Notes: a model not told the origin generated them from the sequence alone. Positions 1 through 8,400 are shown, counted from the stretch's first letter. The stretch is DNA of 64,000 bases from Paraburkholderia madseniana (GCF_009690905.1 NZ_VOSW01000031.1:28705-92704), one strand, 5' to 3'. Numbers and translations: made by a program.

Positions 1-581
1 CGGAAGGCGAGATTGTCGCGATGCACGAGATCGTGGATCAGCACGCGCGACAGCACCTTGTACGGATTGTTGACGAAAATCTTTAGCAGGGCGAACTCGC
101 TGTCGCGCAGCGGCAGCTTCGAGTCGTCGCGTGACAGCGAGCGGGTGGCGAAGTCGAGTTCGAACGGCCCGAAGCGATACGGCTTGCGGGCTTCCGGCGC
201 GCTCGTAGTGGACGGCCCGCGGCGGCGGAGCACCGTATGGATGCGCGCGAGCAGTTCGCGTGGGTCGAACGGCTTGGTCAGGTAGTCGTCCGCGCCGAGC
301 GAAAGCCCAACGATGCGGTCGGCCACCGTACCGCGCGCCGTCACGAAGATCACCGGAATGTCGTCGCCGGCGGCACGCAGCGCAGTGAGCGCGCGTAAGC
401 CGTCGGTGTTCGGCATCATGATGTCGAGCACGACGACCGACGGCCGTTCACGTTCGAGCCGGCGTTGCAAATGGGTGCCGTCGTGCAGCACTGACGCGTC
501 GAAGCCGTTCGTCTGCAGAAACTTGCAAAGCAGATCGCGCACAACCGGGTCGTCGTCGACGATAAGGACCTGTGGATTCAT
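1..581 (-). CDS. OmpR-family response regulator, C-terminus beyond window edge
   Basis: About 193 N-terminal residues are visible. The receiver domain has the acidic cluster D9-D10-D11, phospho-acceptor D53 in a VVVLDIMMP context, and the conserved Lys in LTKPF. An arginine-rich linker (VLRRRG) leads into the start of a winged-helix DNA-binding domain (YRFGPFELDF), which is cut by the window edge. It should be a phosphorylation-dependent transcription factor. No sensor kinase is visible here; one may lie to the left. It is closely similar in sequence to the regulator at 3022-3762, suggesting a duplication. The ATG at 581 fits the usual receiver start. The family assignment is firm; the target genes are unknown. 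Confidence 0.93.
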   Translation of the reverse strand, partial: MNPQVLIVDDDPVVRDLLCKFLQTNGFDASVLHDGTHLQRRLERERPSVVVLDIMMPNTDGLRALTALRAAGDDIPVIFVTARGTVADRIVGLSLGADDYLTKPFDPRELLARIHTVLRRRGPSTTSAPEARKPYRFGPFELDFATRSLSRDDSKLPLRDSEFALLKIFVNNPYKVLSRVLIHDLVHRDNLAF

Positions 582-1021
582 GGCGAAATTCTAGACTGGC
601 ACGCGCGGCGTGCGGCCGACTGTTTTCTTACCAATGCTTACCCAAACTCGCGCCGTGCCCGCCGGTCCGGGCGTGAGGCCCGCCAACAAAGGCTCACGGC
701 ATATTTCACTGCCGCCACATCTGGCAACGCGTCCGTAATGCGTTGGCCCATTTGCCCATGCGCTGCGCGGCGTGGAAGTCATTTTGCACCGCTGGAATTC
801 CTCCGGGGAAAGAATCTGCGCGCAATTGCTACTGACGGCAAGGGGTCGCAACGGGTCGTAAGAACCGCGGAAAAGCGCGCGTTCCTTCGCGCATCGCCAC
901 CGCGTGCGCGGCGAGATGATTCGTCGTGCAGTACGTTGCGCCGCATGTCGAAAACAGCCTAACGCCTTGGGCCCACGGCAGGCGGCGTGAAATCGAAACC
1001 TAGCGCCACGCGAGGCTCATC
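582..1021. other. Intergenic region, no recognised gene
   Basis: This divergent spacer lies between the response regulator (leftward) and a small rightward ORF. Short open frames here have no ribosome binding site or recognisable protein. It must hold the promoter of the response regulator. A TAGAAT-like hexamer at 588-593 (minus strand) sits so close to the ATG that a transcript from it would be nearly leaderless, but I see no matching -35. Confidence 0.5.
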
Positions 1022-1204
1022 ATGACCGTTCATAGCAATCTCAGCTCAACCCGCTTTTCTTCGCTCGCGCCCACGCCGCCAGCGGAAAAACCCGCAGCCC
1101 CAAACAACTCGCTGGCCACGCCGCAAGCACGGGAGTCCGCCAGCGAGGCGCTCCCGTCGCTGCCGTCGGGGCTGGTCGGGCATCACGTCAACACGACTGC
1201 CTGA
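1022..1204 (+). CDS. Small hypothetical protein (60 aa)
   Basis: This is a 60-residue protein rich in Ser, Ala and Pro, without a signal peptide, membrane segment or recognisable domain. It ends 15 nt before the next small ORF, and three short genes then run in the same direction, which suggests a transcriptional unit. The upstream GCGAGG is a weak ribosome binding site. I do not recognise it; it may be a spurious ORF. Confidence 0.4.
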   Translation: MTVHSNLSSTRFSSLAPTPPAEKPAAPNNSLATPQARESASEALPSLPSGLVGHHVNTTA

Positions 1205-1219
1205 CGCACCGAGGCCCGT

Positions 1220-1417
1220 GTGTCGACCCCGAGCATTCCTGACTGTTTCATCCGTGTCGCTGCGTGGTTGACGCTCGGCGCGGCGCTGCTGCCACTTGGC
1301 GGCTGCGCCGTCGCCGCGCTGCCGTGCCGGCTGACAGCGGCCACGCTGAAAATCGTTCCGGTCGTCGGCCATGCCGCGGCTACCCCGTTCGACATGTGTT
1401 CATCTGCCATCGACTGA
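1220..1417 (+). CDS. Small lipoprotein, DUF6726-like
   Basis: The 65-residue product starts at GTG 1220. It has a hydrophobic N-terminus ending in the lipobox-like LGGC, so it is probably an exported lipoprotein. The mature part (AALPCRLTAATLKIVPVVGH, then two further Cys-containing segments) resembles the small DUF6726 family from memory; that name is tentative. It ends 3 nt before the next gene, so the two are likely co-transcribed. Function unknown. Confidence 0.65.
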   Translation: MSTPSIPDCFIRVAAWLTLGAALLPLGGCAVAALPCRLTAATLKIVPVVGHAAATPFDMCSSAID

Positions 1418-1420
1418 ATC

Positions 1421-2134
1421 ATGAGACTCAAACGGATTGCCTGCGCGCTGGCGCTGCTGGGCGGCGCGCTCTCGATGCTCGCTGAGGCGCAGCCCGTCGC
1501 GCGCGAAGCGAATGCGGCCAGCGCCGCGTCGAAGGCTGCTTCCGCTGACGCACGCCGGCGCTCGCAGGACACGCCGTTCGCGTTTCGCGGCATTGCGCTC
1601 GGCATCACGCTCGACGAGTTCCGCGCGGGTTCGACCGTGCGTGCTACGCCGATTGGCAGCGTGCCCGTCTGCGAGACGGACGTGCAGGCGGGCGCGCTCG
1701 GCATGCGGTTGAAATCGCGCGAGAGTCTGACGGTCGCCTGCCGCTGGGCGCATCGTGCGGACGATGGCTGGGCGGTGTCGCAAGCCGTCGTCGACGGTGC
1801 GCCGGCATTGGAGCATGTGCTGCGCTTTGCGCGTGTCGACGGCCAGAGCGCGCTGCGTCTGTACGAGATTTCCTTCGTGATCGACGAGATCACCGCCGAA
1901 GACCTGCGCGACGCGCTCGCGGACCGCTATGGCACGCCGCGTCTGGTGACGCAAAGCGTGTCGTCGTCGGGCGCGATGCCGGTCTACGTGTGGGAAAACG
2001 CGGTGAGTTCGATCACGTTGTGTTTTCTGCCGGGCACTCGCAACGGCACGCTCACCTATCTGCTGAAAGGCTCGGACGCATGGGTGAAATCGGTCGTGCG
2101 GCAATGGCAGGCGAGCGGCGCCGAGGCGGGGTGA
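1421..2134 (+). CDS. Exported hypothetical protein (237 aa)
   Basis: The N-terminus (Met-Arg-Leu-Lys-Arg followed by a hydrophobic Ala/Leu stretch and an Ala-Glu-Ala cleavage site near residue 23) is a Sec signal peptide, so the protein is predicted to be periplasmic. The mature chain begins with an Ala-rich linker to about residue 48. A compact domain follows with a FRGIALGITLDEF motif, as seen in small exported proteins of unknown function. It starts 3 nt after the preceding lipoprotein gene. No enzymatic motif is visible. Confidence 0.7.
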   Translation: MRLKRIACALALLGGALSMLAEAQPVAREANAASAASKAASADARRRSQDTPFAFRGIALGITLDEFRAGSTVRATPIGSVPVCETDVQAGALGMRLKSRESLTVACRWAHRADDGWAVSQAVVDGAPALEHVLRFARVDGQSALRLYEISFVIDEITAEDLRDALADRYGTPRLVTQSVSSSGAMPVYVWENAVSSITLCFLPGTRNGTLTYLLKGSDAWVKSVVRQWQASGAEAG

Positions 2135-2261
2135 TGTGCCGCCTCACCTGTCGCGCTGGTTGTGGGCGCATGCGTGGCTCAGATTGCATCGTTGAACAAA
2201 GCATCGGCACCACGACTGCAAAGTCCGTTTTTTACCCGGCCGACCCGGCCAAGGAGCATGC

Positions 2262-2933
2262 ATGACTGCGCTACGTCTCACTGTCGCGCTAGGCGTGGCG
2301 GCCTGCCTCGCGGCTTGCGGGAGCGGCCAACAGCCGTCAATCGTCGAAACGCCGATGTCGCCGCCGCTCGCGTCGGCGCCGCTGAACGTCAATACGCAGG
2401 GCGCGATCTATCAGGCCGGCGCGCCCTTGCTGCTCTACGAAACACCGCGTGCGCAGCATATCGGCGATGTGCTGACGATCCGCTTGTCGGAATCGTACAG
2501 CGGCAACAACAGCGCGACCGCTGCCGCGAGCCGTTCGAGCAGCATCACCGCGACTGCAGCCGATCAGTCGACCAACGCAGCCGCGCGGCTCGCGAGGCTG
2601 TTCAACATCGGCTCGGCCAGTACTGACTACAAGGGGCAGGGCAGTCTCACCGACGTCAGCGGCATGACCGGCACGTTGGCCGTGACCGTGATCGGGACGA
2701 TGTCGACCGGTAATCTGGTGGTGTCGGGCGAGAAGGTGATCGCGATGAGCGGCAACCGCGACCGCTTGCGCCTGTCGGGCATCGTCAATCCGAAGGATAT
2801 CGAAGCAGGCAACTATGTGGCGTCGAGCAAGGTCGCGAATGCGCGCATCGAGCAGGCCGGCGTGGGGATGGTGTCCGACTCCACCACGATGGGCTGGCTG
2901 CAGAGAATGTTTCTGAGCGTGCTGACGTTCTAG
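2262..2933 (+). CDS. flgH: FlgH-like flagellar L-ring lipoprotein (orphan)
   Basis: The 223-residue protein has a lipoprotein signal with Cys19 in LAAC. The body carries FlgH hallmarks: a GDVLTIRLSES segment, Ser/Ala-rich stretch, VSGEKVIAMSGNRDRLRLSGIVNP, and the C-terminal MGWLQRMFLSVL. FlgH forms the outer-membrane L-ring around the flagellar rod. Length fits the family (about 230). It has a good ribosome binding site (AAGGAG) just before the ATG. It is unusual in not being beside flgG/flgI; its neighbours are small exported proteins and response regulators. It may be a second copy or serve another envelope machine. Confidence 0.88.
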   Translation: MTALRLTVALGVAACLAACGSGQQPSIVETPMSPPLASAPLNVNTQGAIYQAGAPLLLYETPRAQHIGDVLTIRLSESYSGNNSATAAASRSSSITATAADQSTNAAARLARLFNIGSASTDYKGQGSLTDVSGMTGTLAVTVIGTMSTGNLVVSGEKVIAMSGNRDRLRLSGIVNPKDIEAGNYVASSKVANARIEQAGVGMVSDSTTMGWLQRMFLSVLTF

Positions 2934-2991
2934 CGTCGACGCGGTGTGCGCGAGATGCGAGACACGCCGCGTAGGTTTACCTAAGTCCGAG

Positions 2992-3016
2992 GCCTGGCGC
3001 CGAGGTCTCGCCAGGC
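2992..3016. terminator. Hairpin between convergent genes
   Basis: Perfect 8-bp arms GCCTGGCG (2992-2999) and CGCCAGGC (3009-3016) with a 9-nt loop lie between the converging flgH-like gene and the response regulator. There is no clear T-run, so terminator function is inferred from position and structure. Confidence 0.4.
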
Positions 3017-3021
3017 AAACA

Positions 3022-3762
3022 TCACGCAAGCGGTGGCGCGTTACGTTCCGCTGCGCCGATTTCACCGTCCGGCACGAACACGTAGCCGCGTCCCCAGACG
3101 GTCTGCACATAGCGAGGCTCGGACGGATCCACTTCGATCAGCCGCCGCAAACGCCAGATCGAGACGTCAAGGCTGCGGTTGCGATGCACCTCGCTATTGC
3201 CGTGCAGTTTCTCCAGCAACTGCGCGCGCGTGAGTACGCTCATCGCGTGCGTGACGAACACCTTGAGCATCGCGAATTCGCTCGAACGCAGCGCAATCCG
3301 CTCACCGTCGCGGCGCAATTCGCGCGCCGGAAAATTCACCTCGAAACGACCGAAACGATAGGGCGCGCGTTGCTCCGGCGCGCTCGGTGCAATCGTGCCG
3401 CGGCGGCGCAGGACCGTGCGAATCCGCGCGACCAGCTCGCTCGGTTCGAATGGCTTGCCGAGATAATCGTCGGCGCCGAGTTCGAGGCCGATCACGCGGT
3501 CGATCGGATCGGCGCGCGCGGTCAGCAGGATCACAGGAATATCGTCGCCGGCGACGCGCAATGCGCGCAACGCGCTAATGCCGTCGAGCTCCGGCATCAT
3601 GATGTCGAGCACGACCAGCGCGGGACGCTCGTCCTGCAAGCTGCGCTGCAGCGCCATGCCGTGTTCGAGCGTGGACACCTTGAAGCCACGCCCCAGCAGA
3701 TATTCGCTGACGAGCTCGCGTACGACGGGGTCGTCGTCGACGACCAGAATGGATTGGTTCAT
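3022..3762 (-). CDS. OmpR-family response regulator
   Basis: The 246-residue protein has a receiver domain (acidic D9-D11, phospho-acceptor D53, Lys in GKPF) and a complete C-terminal winged helix. The recognition region is HRNRSLDVSIWRLRRLIE and the wing is VQTVWGRGYVFVPDG. It is predicted to bind DNA when phosphorylated. An in-frame ATG three codons upstream (3771) is an alternative start. It is a close paralogue of the truncated regulator at 1-581, and no histidine kinase lies beside it in the window. Regulator pairs of this kind suggest duplicated two-component circuits, but targets cannot be read from sequence. Confidence 0.94.
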   Translation of the reverse strand: MNQSILVVDDDPVVRELVSEYLLGRGFKVSTLEHGMALQRSLQDERPALVVLDIMMPELDGISALRALRVAGDDIPVILLTARADPIDRVIGLELGADDYLGKPFEPSELVARIRTVLRRRGTIAPSAPEQRAPYRFGRFEVNFPARELRRDGERIALRSSEFAMLKVFVTHAMSVLTRAQLLEKLHGNSEVHRNRSLDVSIWRLRRLIEVDPSEPRYVQTVWGRGYVFVPDGEIGAAERNAPPLA

Positions 3763-3854
3763 CCAGGTCATCTTAGTGATCCACGCGCGCGGCGCAAAGC
3801 GCGAAACGCTTTCGAATCCTTTCTCGCGTAAGAGAAAGCAAGCAGGCCGTGCGC

Positions 3855-4433
3855 CTAGTTTGCCAGCGACGTCTGGATGGTCTGCATCGGCTGCCGGGCC
3901 AGATCGGTCTGATCGACCACCATCTTGTCGATCAGACCATTGAGCTTGGTCGAGGCGGTAGAGAAGCGGTCGGTGTTGAGGCCGCCGGTCTGGTAACGCG
4001 CGGTGACGAGAATGCGCCCGTGCTGGATCAGCGTCAGATCGATGATCGACAGATACTGGATCGTTTCGTCGCTGAACGAACGGCGGCCGTAGTCGATCGC
4101 GGCGTTGTAGACGAGGCGCGCTTCGCATCCGGCGGGTGAGGTGCCCGGATTGTAGACGTCCGAACGAATACCGCGCCGGTCGAGCGCAAGCTGCAGCGCC
4201 GGCACGAAATCGCCGACCGTCACAGTCTGATTCACTTCGATGCAGACGTTATGCACGTTCGCCGGCCGGCCGTTGACGAAGGTCGGCGACGAGTAGTTCG
4301 CCGCGATCGCGTAGCCGGCCTGAATCACGGAGCCGGTGGCGTCGGCCGCCGAGATCAGCGTCCACGCGCAGCCGTTCAGACCGAATGCGAGGGTCGCCGA
4401 GGCGGCGAGCCACGCACAAGGCCGCCGCAACAT
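3855..4433 (-). CDS. Putative lipoprotein (192 aa)
   Basis: Starting at 4433, the protein has a lipoprotein signal with the lipobox Leu-Asn-Gly-Cys (Cys22). Upstream in-frame starts to 4496 would add an unusual N-terminus. The mature domain includes VCIEVNQTVTVGDFVPALQLALDRRG and a following beta-rich region, and resembles small lipoproteins of the Sbal_3080 type from memory (tentative). It lies 92 nt downstream of the response regulator start on the same strand, so they could be independently transcribed. Function unknown. Confidence 0.75.
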   Translation of the reverse strand: MLRRPCAWLAASATLAFGLNGCAWTLISAADATGSVIQAGYAIAANYSSPTFVNGRPANVHNVCIEVNQTVTVGDFVPALQLALDRRGIRSDVYNPGTSPAGCEARLVYNAAIDYGRRSFSDETIQYLSIIDLTLIQHGRILVTARYQTGGLNTDRFSTASTKLNGLIDKMVVDQTDLARQPMQTIQTSLAN

Positions 4434-4586
4434 GACCCACGCGGCCATTGGGGCCCGCGTGAAAGCGTAAGCGCGCAAGCTCGGCATAGAGGTCATGATG
4501 CGGTGCCTGATGGCGGTGAGGAAGTGCGGCGAATGACAACGGGTCTCAGCGGAAAAGCAGCGGAACGTGGCAAAAACGGCCGACGC

Positions 4587-5048
4587 TCAGCGCGTGACGC
4601 GCAGGCGCAGTTCGTTTTGCCCTTGCACGCTGGCCGTCACGTTCACGCGCCGATCTTCGGTGGTCACGATGAAATGCTGACGCGTCGGCGTGTTGACGTC
4701 GTGCACGACGTTGGGAAAGCAGGCAGCGATATCGGCGCCGAATTCTTCGAGCGGATCGTTGACGACACCGTCGGCTTGCCAGTGTGCGCGCCAGTGGCAA
4801 TCGTAGGCGTGCGTGTTGGCGCGGCAGTCGTCCACGGCCGATACGCCCGGCAGTTGCGCGGCAGGTTGCGCGTGCAACTGCTTGAAATCGGGTGCGTCGA
4901 CGATGTGTTTGAGCGCGGGGCAAACATCCGCCGGCTCATTGGGCTGGGTGGCTTGCGCAGCGTACGCGGCGCTCGTGAGCAGCAGGGCTGCGCCAAGCGC
5001 AAGCGCTGCGCGCTGGGTCAAAGGATGGAAGCGGTGATCGAATGACAT
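4587..5048 (-). CDS. Exported hypothetical protein (153 aa)
   Basis: From the ATG at 5048 the protein begins with a Sec signal peptide (hydrophobic LALGAALLLTSAAYAA, cleavage after the Ala-Tyr-Ala-Ala region). The mature part has four cysteines (in VCPAL, DDCRAN, YDCHWRA and AACFPN), which could form disulfides in the periplasm. No known domain is recognised. Neighbouring genes on this strand are also envelope proteins. Confidence 0.72.
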   Translation of the reverse strand: MSFDHRFHPLTQRAALALGAALLLTSAAYAAQATQPNEPADVCPALKHIVDAPDFKQLHAQPAAQLPGVSAVDDCRANTHAYDCHWRAHWQADGVVNDPLEEFGADIAACFPNVVHDVNTPTRQHFIVTTEDRRVNVTASVQGQNELRLRVTR

Positions 5049-5214
5049 GTGCGGAGAGTCCAGTAGCAGTGAGGGGCGTGGCGGGCGGCGCATGGTACAG
5101 CCCGCACGACTATCGTCGCTGCTGCAGGGGATTTTCAAAGCGCGGAACAGCTTGCCCGCTTCGCAAATGCTTTCGAACTGTTCTCGCGTGTTTCCGGATG
5201 TTGCGGCGTGCTGC

Positions 5215-6051
5215 CTAGCCGAGCGTCAGGCCGCCGTCGATATGGATCACCTGGCCGGTGATGTGACGCGCTTCGTCGGAGAGCAGGAAGGCGATCAGCG
5301 CGGCGATATCCGCGGGCTCGGCGACGTGACCGAGCGGTGTCGCTTCGGCGGCGCGAGTCCACACCGATGCATTATCGGCACTTGGGCCGCGATCTTTACG
5401 GGTATAGCCGGGCGCCACGCAATTGACCGTCACGCCATGCGGCGCAAGTTCGGCGGCTGCGGTTTTGGCCAGTGACTCGATCGCCGCTTTCGCCGCAGCC
5501 GTTGCGGCGAACGGCGCATCCACGCGATAGCGATGCGCGACGAACGAACTGAGCGCGACCACGCGTCCTCGCTTCGAGGTTTCCAGGGCGGGCGTCGCAC
5601 GCTTGACGAGCGCGGCGAACGCGGCCGGCATGGCGGCGAAGGCGGCGCTGAACACGTCAGCGTCGAGTGCGTTGAGCGTTTGCCGTTGCGCGTGGCCGGC
5701 GTTCGCTACCAACTGATCAAGCGCGCCGAAGTTCGCGAGCGTTTGATGAATTACGTGTTCCGCGGCGCCGCGTTCGGCCAGATCGCCGAACACCGTCGCG
5801 CAGCGCGCGCCGTTCGCGCTGCAATCGGCGGCGACTTGTGTAAGACGCTGGCGCGCTTCGTCGTCGGCGCCGCGGGCGTGCAGCATCAACGCGGTGCGCG
5901 GCGCGGCGATGCGCCGGGCCAGTGCGGCGCCGATGCCGGAGCCCGCGCCGGTGATCAGGACGAGCCGATCGAGTTCGGCACCGCTCATGCCGGTCGTGCT
6001 GCTCGCGTCACCGGTGCCGCTCATGTCGCTCGCGTTGTTCACGCTGTTCAC
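5215..6051 (-). CDS. SDR-family oxidoreductase with atypical active site
   Basis: The 278-residue protein shows a Rossmann-fold nucleotide-binding motif TGAGSGIG (about residues 34-41), the NAG motif, and a C-terminal VNCVAPGYTRKD / HITGQVIHIDGG pattern typical of FabG-like short-chain dehydrogenases. The YxxxK active-site motif reads TAAAK: the Lys is kept but Tyr is replaced by Thr, and the Ser-to-Lys loop is longer than usual. The GTG start at 6051 overlaps the stop of the upstream ABC gene by 4 nt; internal ATGs at 6024 and 5988 are alternatives. Substrate unknown; activity may be altered or lost. Confidence 0.88.
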   Translation of the reverse strand: MNSVNNASDMSGTGDASSTTGMSGAELDRLVLITGAGSGIGAALARRIAAPRTALMLHARGADDEARQRLTQVAADCSANGARCATVFGDLAERGAAEHVIHQTLANFGALDQLVANAGHAQRQTLNALDADVFSAAFAAMPAAFAALVKRATPALETSKRGRVVALSSFVAHRYRVDAPFAATAAAKAAIESLAKTAAAELAPHGVTVNCVAPGYTRKDRGPSADNASVWTRAAEATPLGHVAEPADIAALIAFLLSDEARHITGQVIHIDGGLTLG

Positions 6052-7799
6052 GCGGCGATCGGTTCGCCCGAGCGCTCGACGTCGAGCGTTTCGCCATGGA
6101 ACGCCGCCAGCGATTCGCGATGCGCGACACTGACGATCGCCGCCTGCGGCAGTCGCTCGGTGAACAGGTGATAGAGGCGTGCTTCGTTTTCCGAATCGAG
6201 CGCGCTGGTTGCTTCGTCGAGGAACAGATAGTCCGGCTTATGCAGCAGCACACGGGCGCCGGCGAGACGTTGTTGTTCGCCCGGCGAGAGAACGCGTGTC
6301 CAGTGTCCCGATTCCTGCAGGCGGTCGGCGTATTCCGACAGGTGGCAGGTGACGAGCGCTTCGCGGCATTCTTCGTCGGTGTAGGTGTCAGCAGAGGATG
6401 GATAGGTGAGCGCGGCTTTCAGTGTGCCGATCGGCATGTAGCTGACCTGCGGGATGAACATCATGCGCGCGTTGACTGGTGCGTCGATCGAGCCGTCGCC
6501 GAACGGCCACAATCCTGCGAGCGCGCGCATCAGCGTGCTCTTGCCCGAGCCGGACGGACCACGAACCAGCCAGCGCGAGCCCGGCGTGATTGCGATATCG
6601 CGGATGCGCGACAGCGGGTTGCCGTTCGGCAGCGCAAGCTGAAGGCCGTCTGTGGAGAGCTTGTCTTCGTCGACAAAATGCAGGTTGATGCCGCCATGCG
6701 CGGTGGCGGGCGACACTGATTCCTTCAAACGCGGCGCATGCACGACGCGGCTGAATTCACGCAACCGGTTCACGGTAGCGCGCCATTCGACCAGGGTGCC
6801 GTAACTGTTGATGAACCACGAAAACGAATCGCTGACGGTACCGAATGCGCTCGAAATCTGCATCAGCACGCCGAACGTGAAAGCGCCCGCGAAGTAACGG
6901 GGTGCTGCCACCACCAGCGGAAAGATGATCGCGATCTGGCCGTAGAAGCTCAGCACGAAGGTGAGCCGCTTGGTGTACTTCATCACCTGCCACCAGTTGT
7001 CGCGGATGCGGCCAAACAGCGATTGGGTGTTCTTCTTCTCGGTCTCCATACCATCGTAGAAGGCGATCTGCTCGGCGTTTTCACGCAGACGGATCAGGCC
7101 GAAACGGAAATCCGCCTCGACTTTCTGCGCCTGGTAATTGATCGACACGAGCGGATGGCCGACCTTCTGGATGATCAGCGAGCCGACCACCGCGTACAGC
7201 GCCGCGGCCCACACCATGTAGCCCGGAATCTGTATCGGCATGCCGCCGAGCGAGACGGTCAGCGCACCGGCCAGCGACCACAGGATCGTGATGAACGACA
7301 CCAGCGTGACGACCGTGGACAGCAGGTCGAGCGTCAGCGAGAGCGTGGTGGTGGCGAACGATTGCAGGTCGTCGCTGATCCGCTGGTCGGGGTTGTCAGC
7401 GAGCCGGTCGCGTTCGATACGGTAGAAGGCGCTGTCGTGCAGCCACTCGTTGAGATAGCGCGTGGTCAGCCACTGGCGCCAGCGGAAGCCGAGCATCTGG
7501 CGCAGATAGCGGCCGTACACGGCCAGAATGATGAAGCCGAACGCAAGCCCCGAGAACACCATCAGCAGATGCGGGAAGTCGTGGACGTTCTTGGTCTGCA
7601 GCGCGTTGTAGAAGTCGGCGCTCCAGCGGTTCAGGCGCACGTTGATCCACACGACGAGCAGATTCATAACGATGATCGCGATGAGCAGCCCCCACGCCGT
7701 TTTTCGTTCTTCGGAAACCCAGTAAGGTTTGATCAGGCTCCATGCGGAGACTTTATCGTCCGGCGGCAGCGCGGGGCTGGAAGCGGTATTCGGTGTCAT
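6048..7799 (-). CDS. ABC transporter, fused permease-ATPase, SbmA/BacA-like
   Basis: The 583-residue half-transporter has an N-terminal membrane domain with several hydrophobic segments (from about residue 25) in the SbmA/BacA/YddA style. The C-terminal ATPase has Walker A GPSGSGKST, signature LSPGEQQR, Walker B YLFLDEATSAL and the H-loop VAHR. This family exports or imports peptides, antibiotics or very-long-chain fatty acids; substrate is not determinable here. The ATG at 7799 follows CCAGGA with 5-nt spacing, which fixes this start over upstream candidates. It is translationally coupled to the downstream SDR gene. Confidence 0.92.
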   Translation of the reverse strand: MTPNTASSPALPPDDKVSAWSLIKPYWVSEERKTAWGLLIAIIVMNLLVVWINVRLNRWSADFYNALQTKNVHDFPHLLMVFSGLAFGFIILAVYGRYLRQMLGFRWRQWLTTRYLNEWLHDSAFYRIERDRLADNPDQRISDDLQSFATTTLSLTLDLLSTVVTLVSFITILWSLAGALTVSLGGMPIQIPGYMVWAAALYAVVGSLIIQKVGHPLVSINYQAQKVEADFRFGLIRLRENAEQIAFYDGMETEKKNTQSLFGRIRDNWWQVMKYTKRLTFVLSFYGQIAIIFPLVVAAPRYFAGAFTFGVLMQISSAFGTVSDSFSWFINSYGTLVEWRATVNRLREFSRVVHAPRLKESVSPATAHGGINLHFVDEDKLSTDGLQLALPNGNPLSRIRDIAITPGSRWLVRGPSGSGKSTLMRALAGLWPFGDGSIDAPVNARMMFIPQVSYMPIGTLKAALTYPSSADTYTDEECREALVTCHLSEYADRLQESGHWTRVLSPGEQQRLAGARVLLHKPDYLFLDEATSALDSENEARLYHLFTERLPQAAIVSVAHRESLAAFHGETLDVERSGEPIAA

Positions 7800-7976
7800 G
7801 AGCATCCTGGTGAAGTGCTGGCCCGTGCCGGGCGGGCCCCAGTCGGGCCGGCCCCACGGCGGGTTTGCGGTGCGTGCCCCGGGCGTCGTGCTCGACGAAC
7901 GCACGTCCGGGTAAGCGCCCGATTCTGGCGCGAAGCCCTTAAGTGAAAATTAATTTCCGCTCAGAGGTCCCGCCTC

Positions 7977-8029
7977 GATGCCGCTGGCGCTCGGGCGGCG
8001 AAGCATGTCACCCGCGCGCCAGCGGCATC
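7977..8029. repeat. Long perfect inverted repeat in a 368-nt spacer
   Basis: Arms at 7977-7990 (GATGCCGCTGGCGC) and 8016-8029 are perfectly complementary over 14 bp. The inner CGGG/CCCG (7992-7995, 8011-8014) can extend the stem around a small loop. It lies between the ABC transporter start and the thi promoter, with no T-run on the plus side. It could be a REP-like element, a terminator-like structure or part of a small RNA. Confidence 0.6.
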
Positions 8030-8125
8030 CGGTCCTGGCATTGTGCCAGAGCGTTGCAGTCGGCCGTATTGATGAATCGAAAGATAGTGACGGATCAACG
8101 GCGTGTGCCCGCAGAGGCCGTTGGT

Positions 8126-8155
8126 TTGCGGGCGCTGCGCCTTTTATGGTCTAAT
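8126..8155 (+). promoter_or_regulatory. Predicted promoter of the thi operon
   Basis: TTGCGG (8126-8131) and TCTAAT (8150-8155) are separated by 18 nt, a plausible sigma-70 promoter. Transcription would begin near 8162, just upstream of the TPP riboswitch. Confidence 0.5.
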
Positions 8156-8167
8156 GACCTTCGACGA

Positions 8168-8270
8168 AACAGGGGTGCTTTGCCCACAGGCTGCGTGATT
8201 TTCATGCAGCGGCGGCGAGGCTGAGAGAGACCCTTTGCACCCGATCCGGGTAATACCGGCGCGGGAAGTT
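8168..8270 (+). promoter_or_regulatory. TPP riboswitch (THI element)
   Basis: The conserved core is present in order: CAGGGGTGC at 8170-8178, GGCTGAGA around 8219-8226, ACCCTTTG then the CCGATCCGGGTAATACCGG block (8241-8259), and the closing GCGGGAA. It precedes thiOSGE. TPP binding normally represses thiamine biosynthesis genes by hiding the ribosome binding site or terminating transcription. The optional P3-side insertion (8180-8215) is long. The downstream platform (8271-8513) holds a leader ORF rather than an obvious terminator. Confidence 0.95.
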
Positions 8271-8400
8271 TCCGGAAGCAGCCAGTCTTCCATTCCCCGC
8301 CGGGCGGCGTCCGTCATTGGACGTGCTTATTGCCCGGCCGGCCTCACCCGCCGGTTTCGTCCTGGGTACGTGCGTTTCTTTGCCGTACGGAAAGGACTCG

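Noticed and set aside
600..616. TGGCACGCGCGGCG near the first response regulator
   Set aside because: Spacing does not fit a sigma-54 promoter.
2168..2185. TGGCTCAGATTGCA before the flgH-like gene, resembling a sigma-54 site
   Set aside because: The distance between the GG and GC elements is two nucleotides too short for a sigma-54 promoter.
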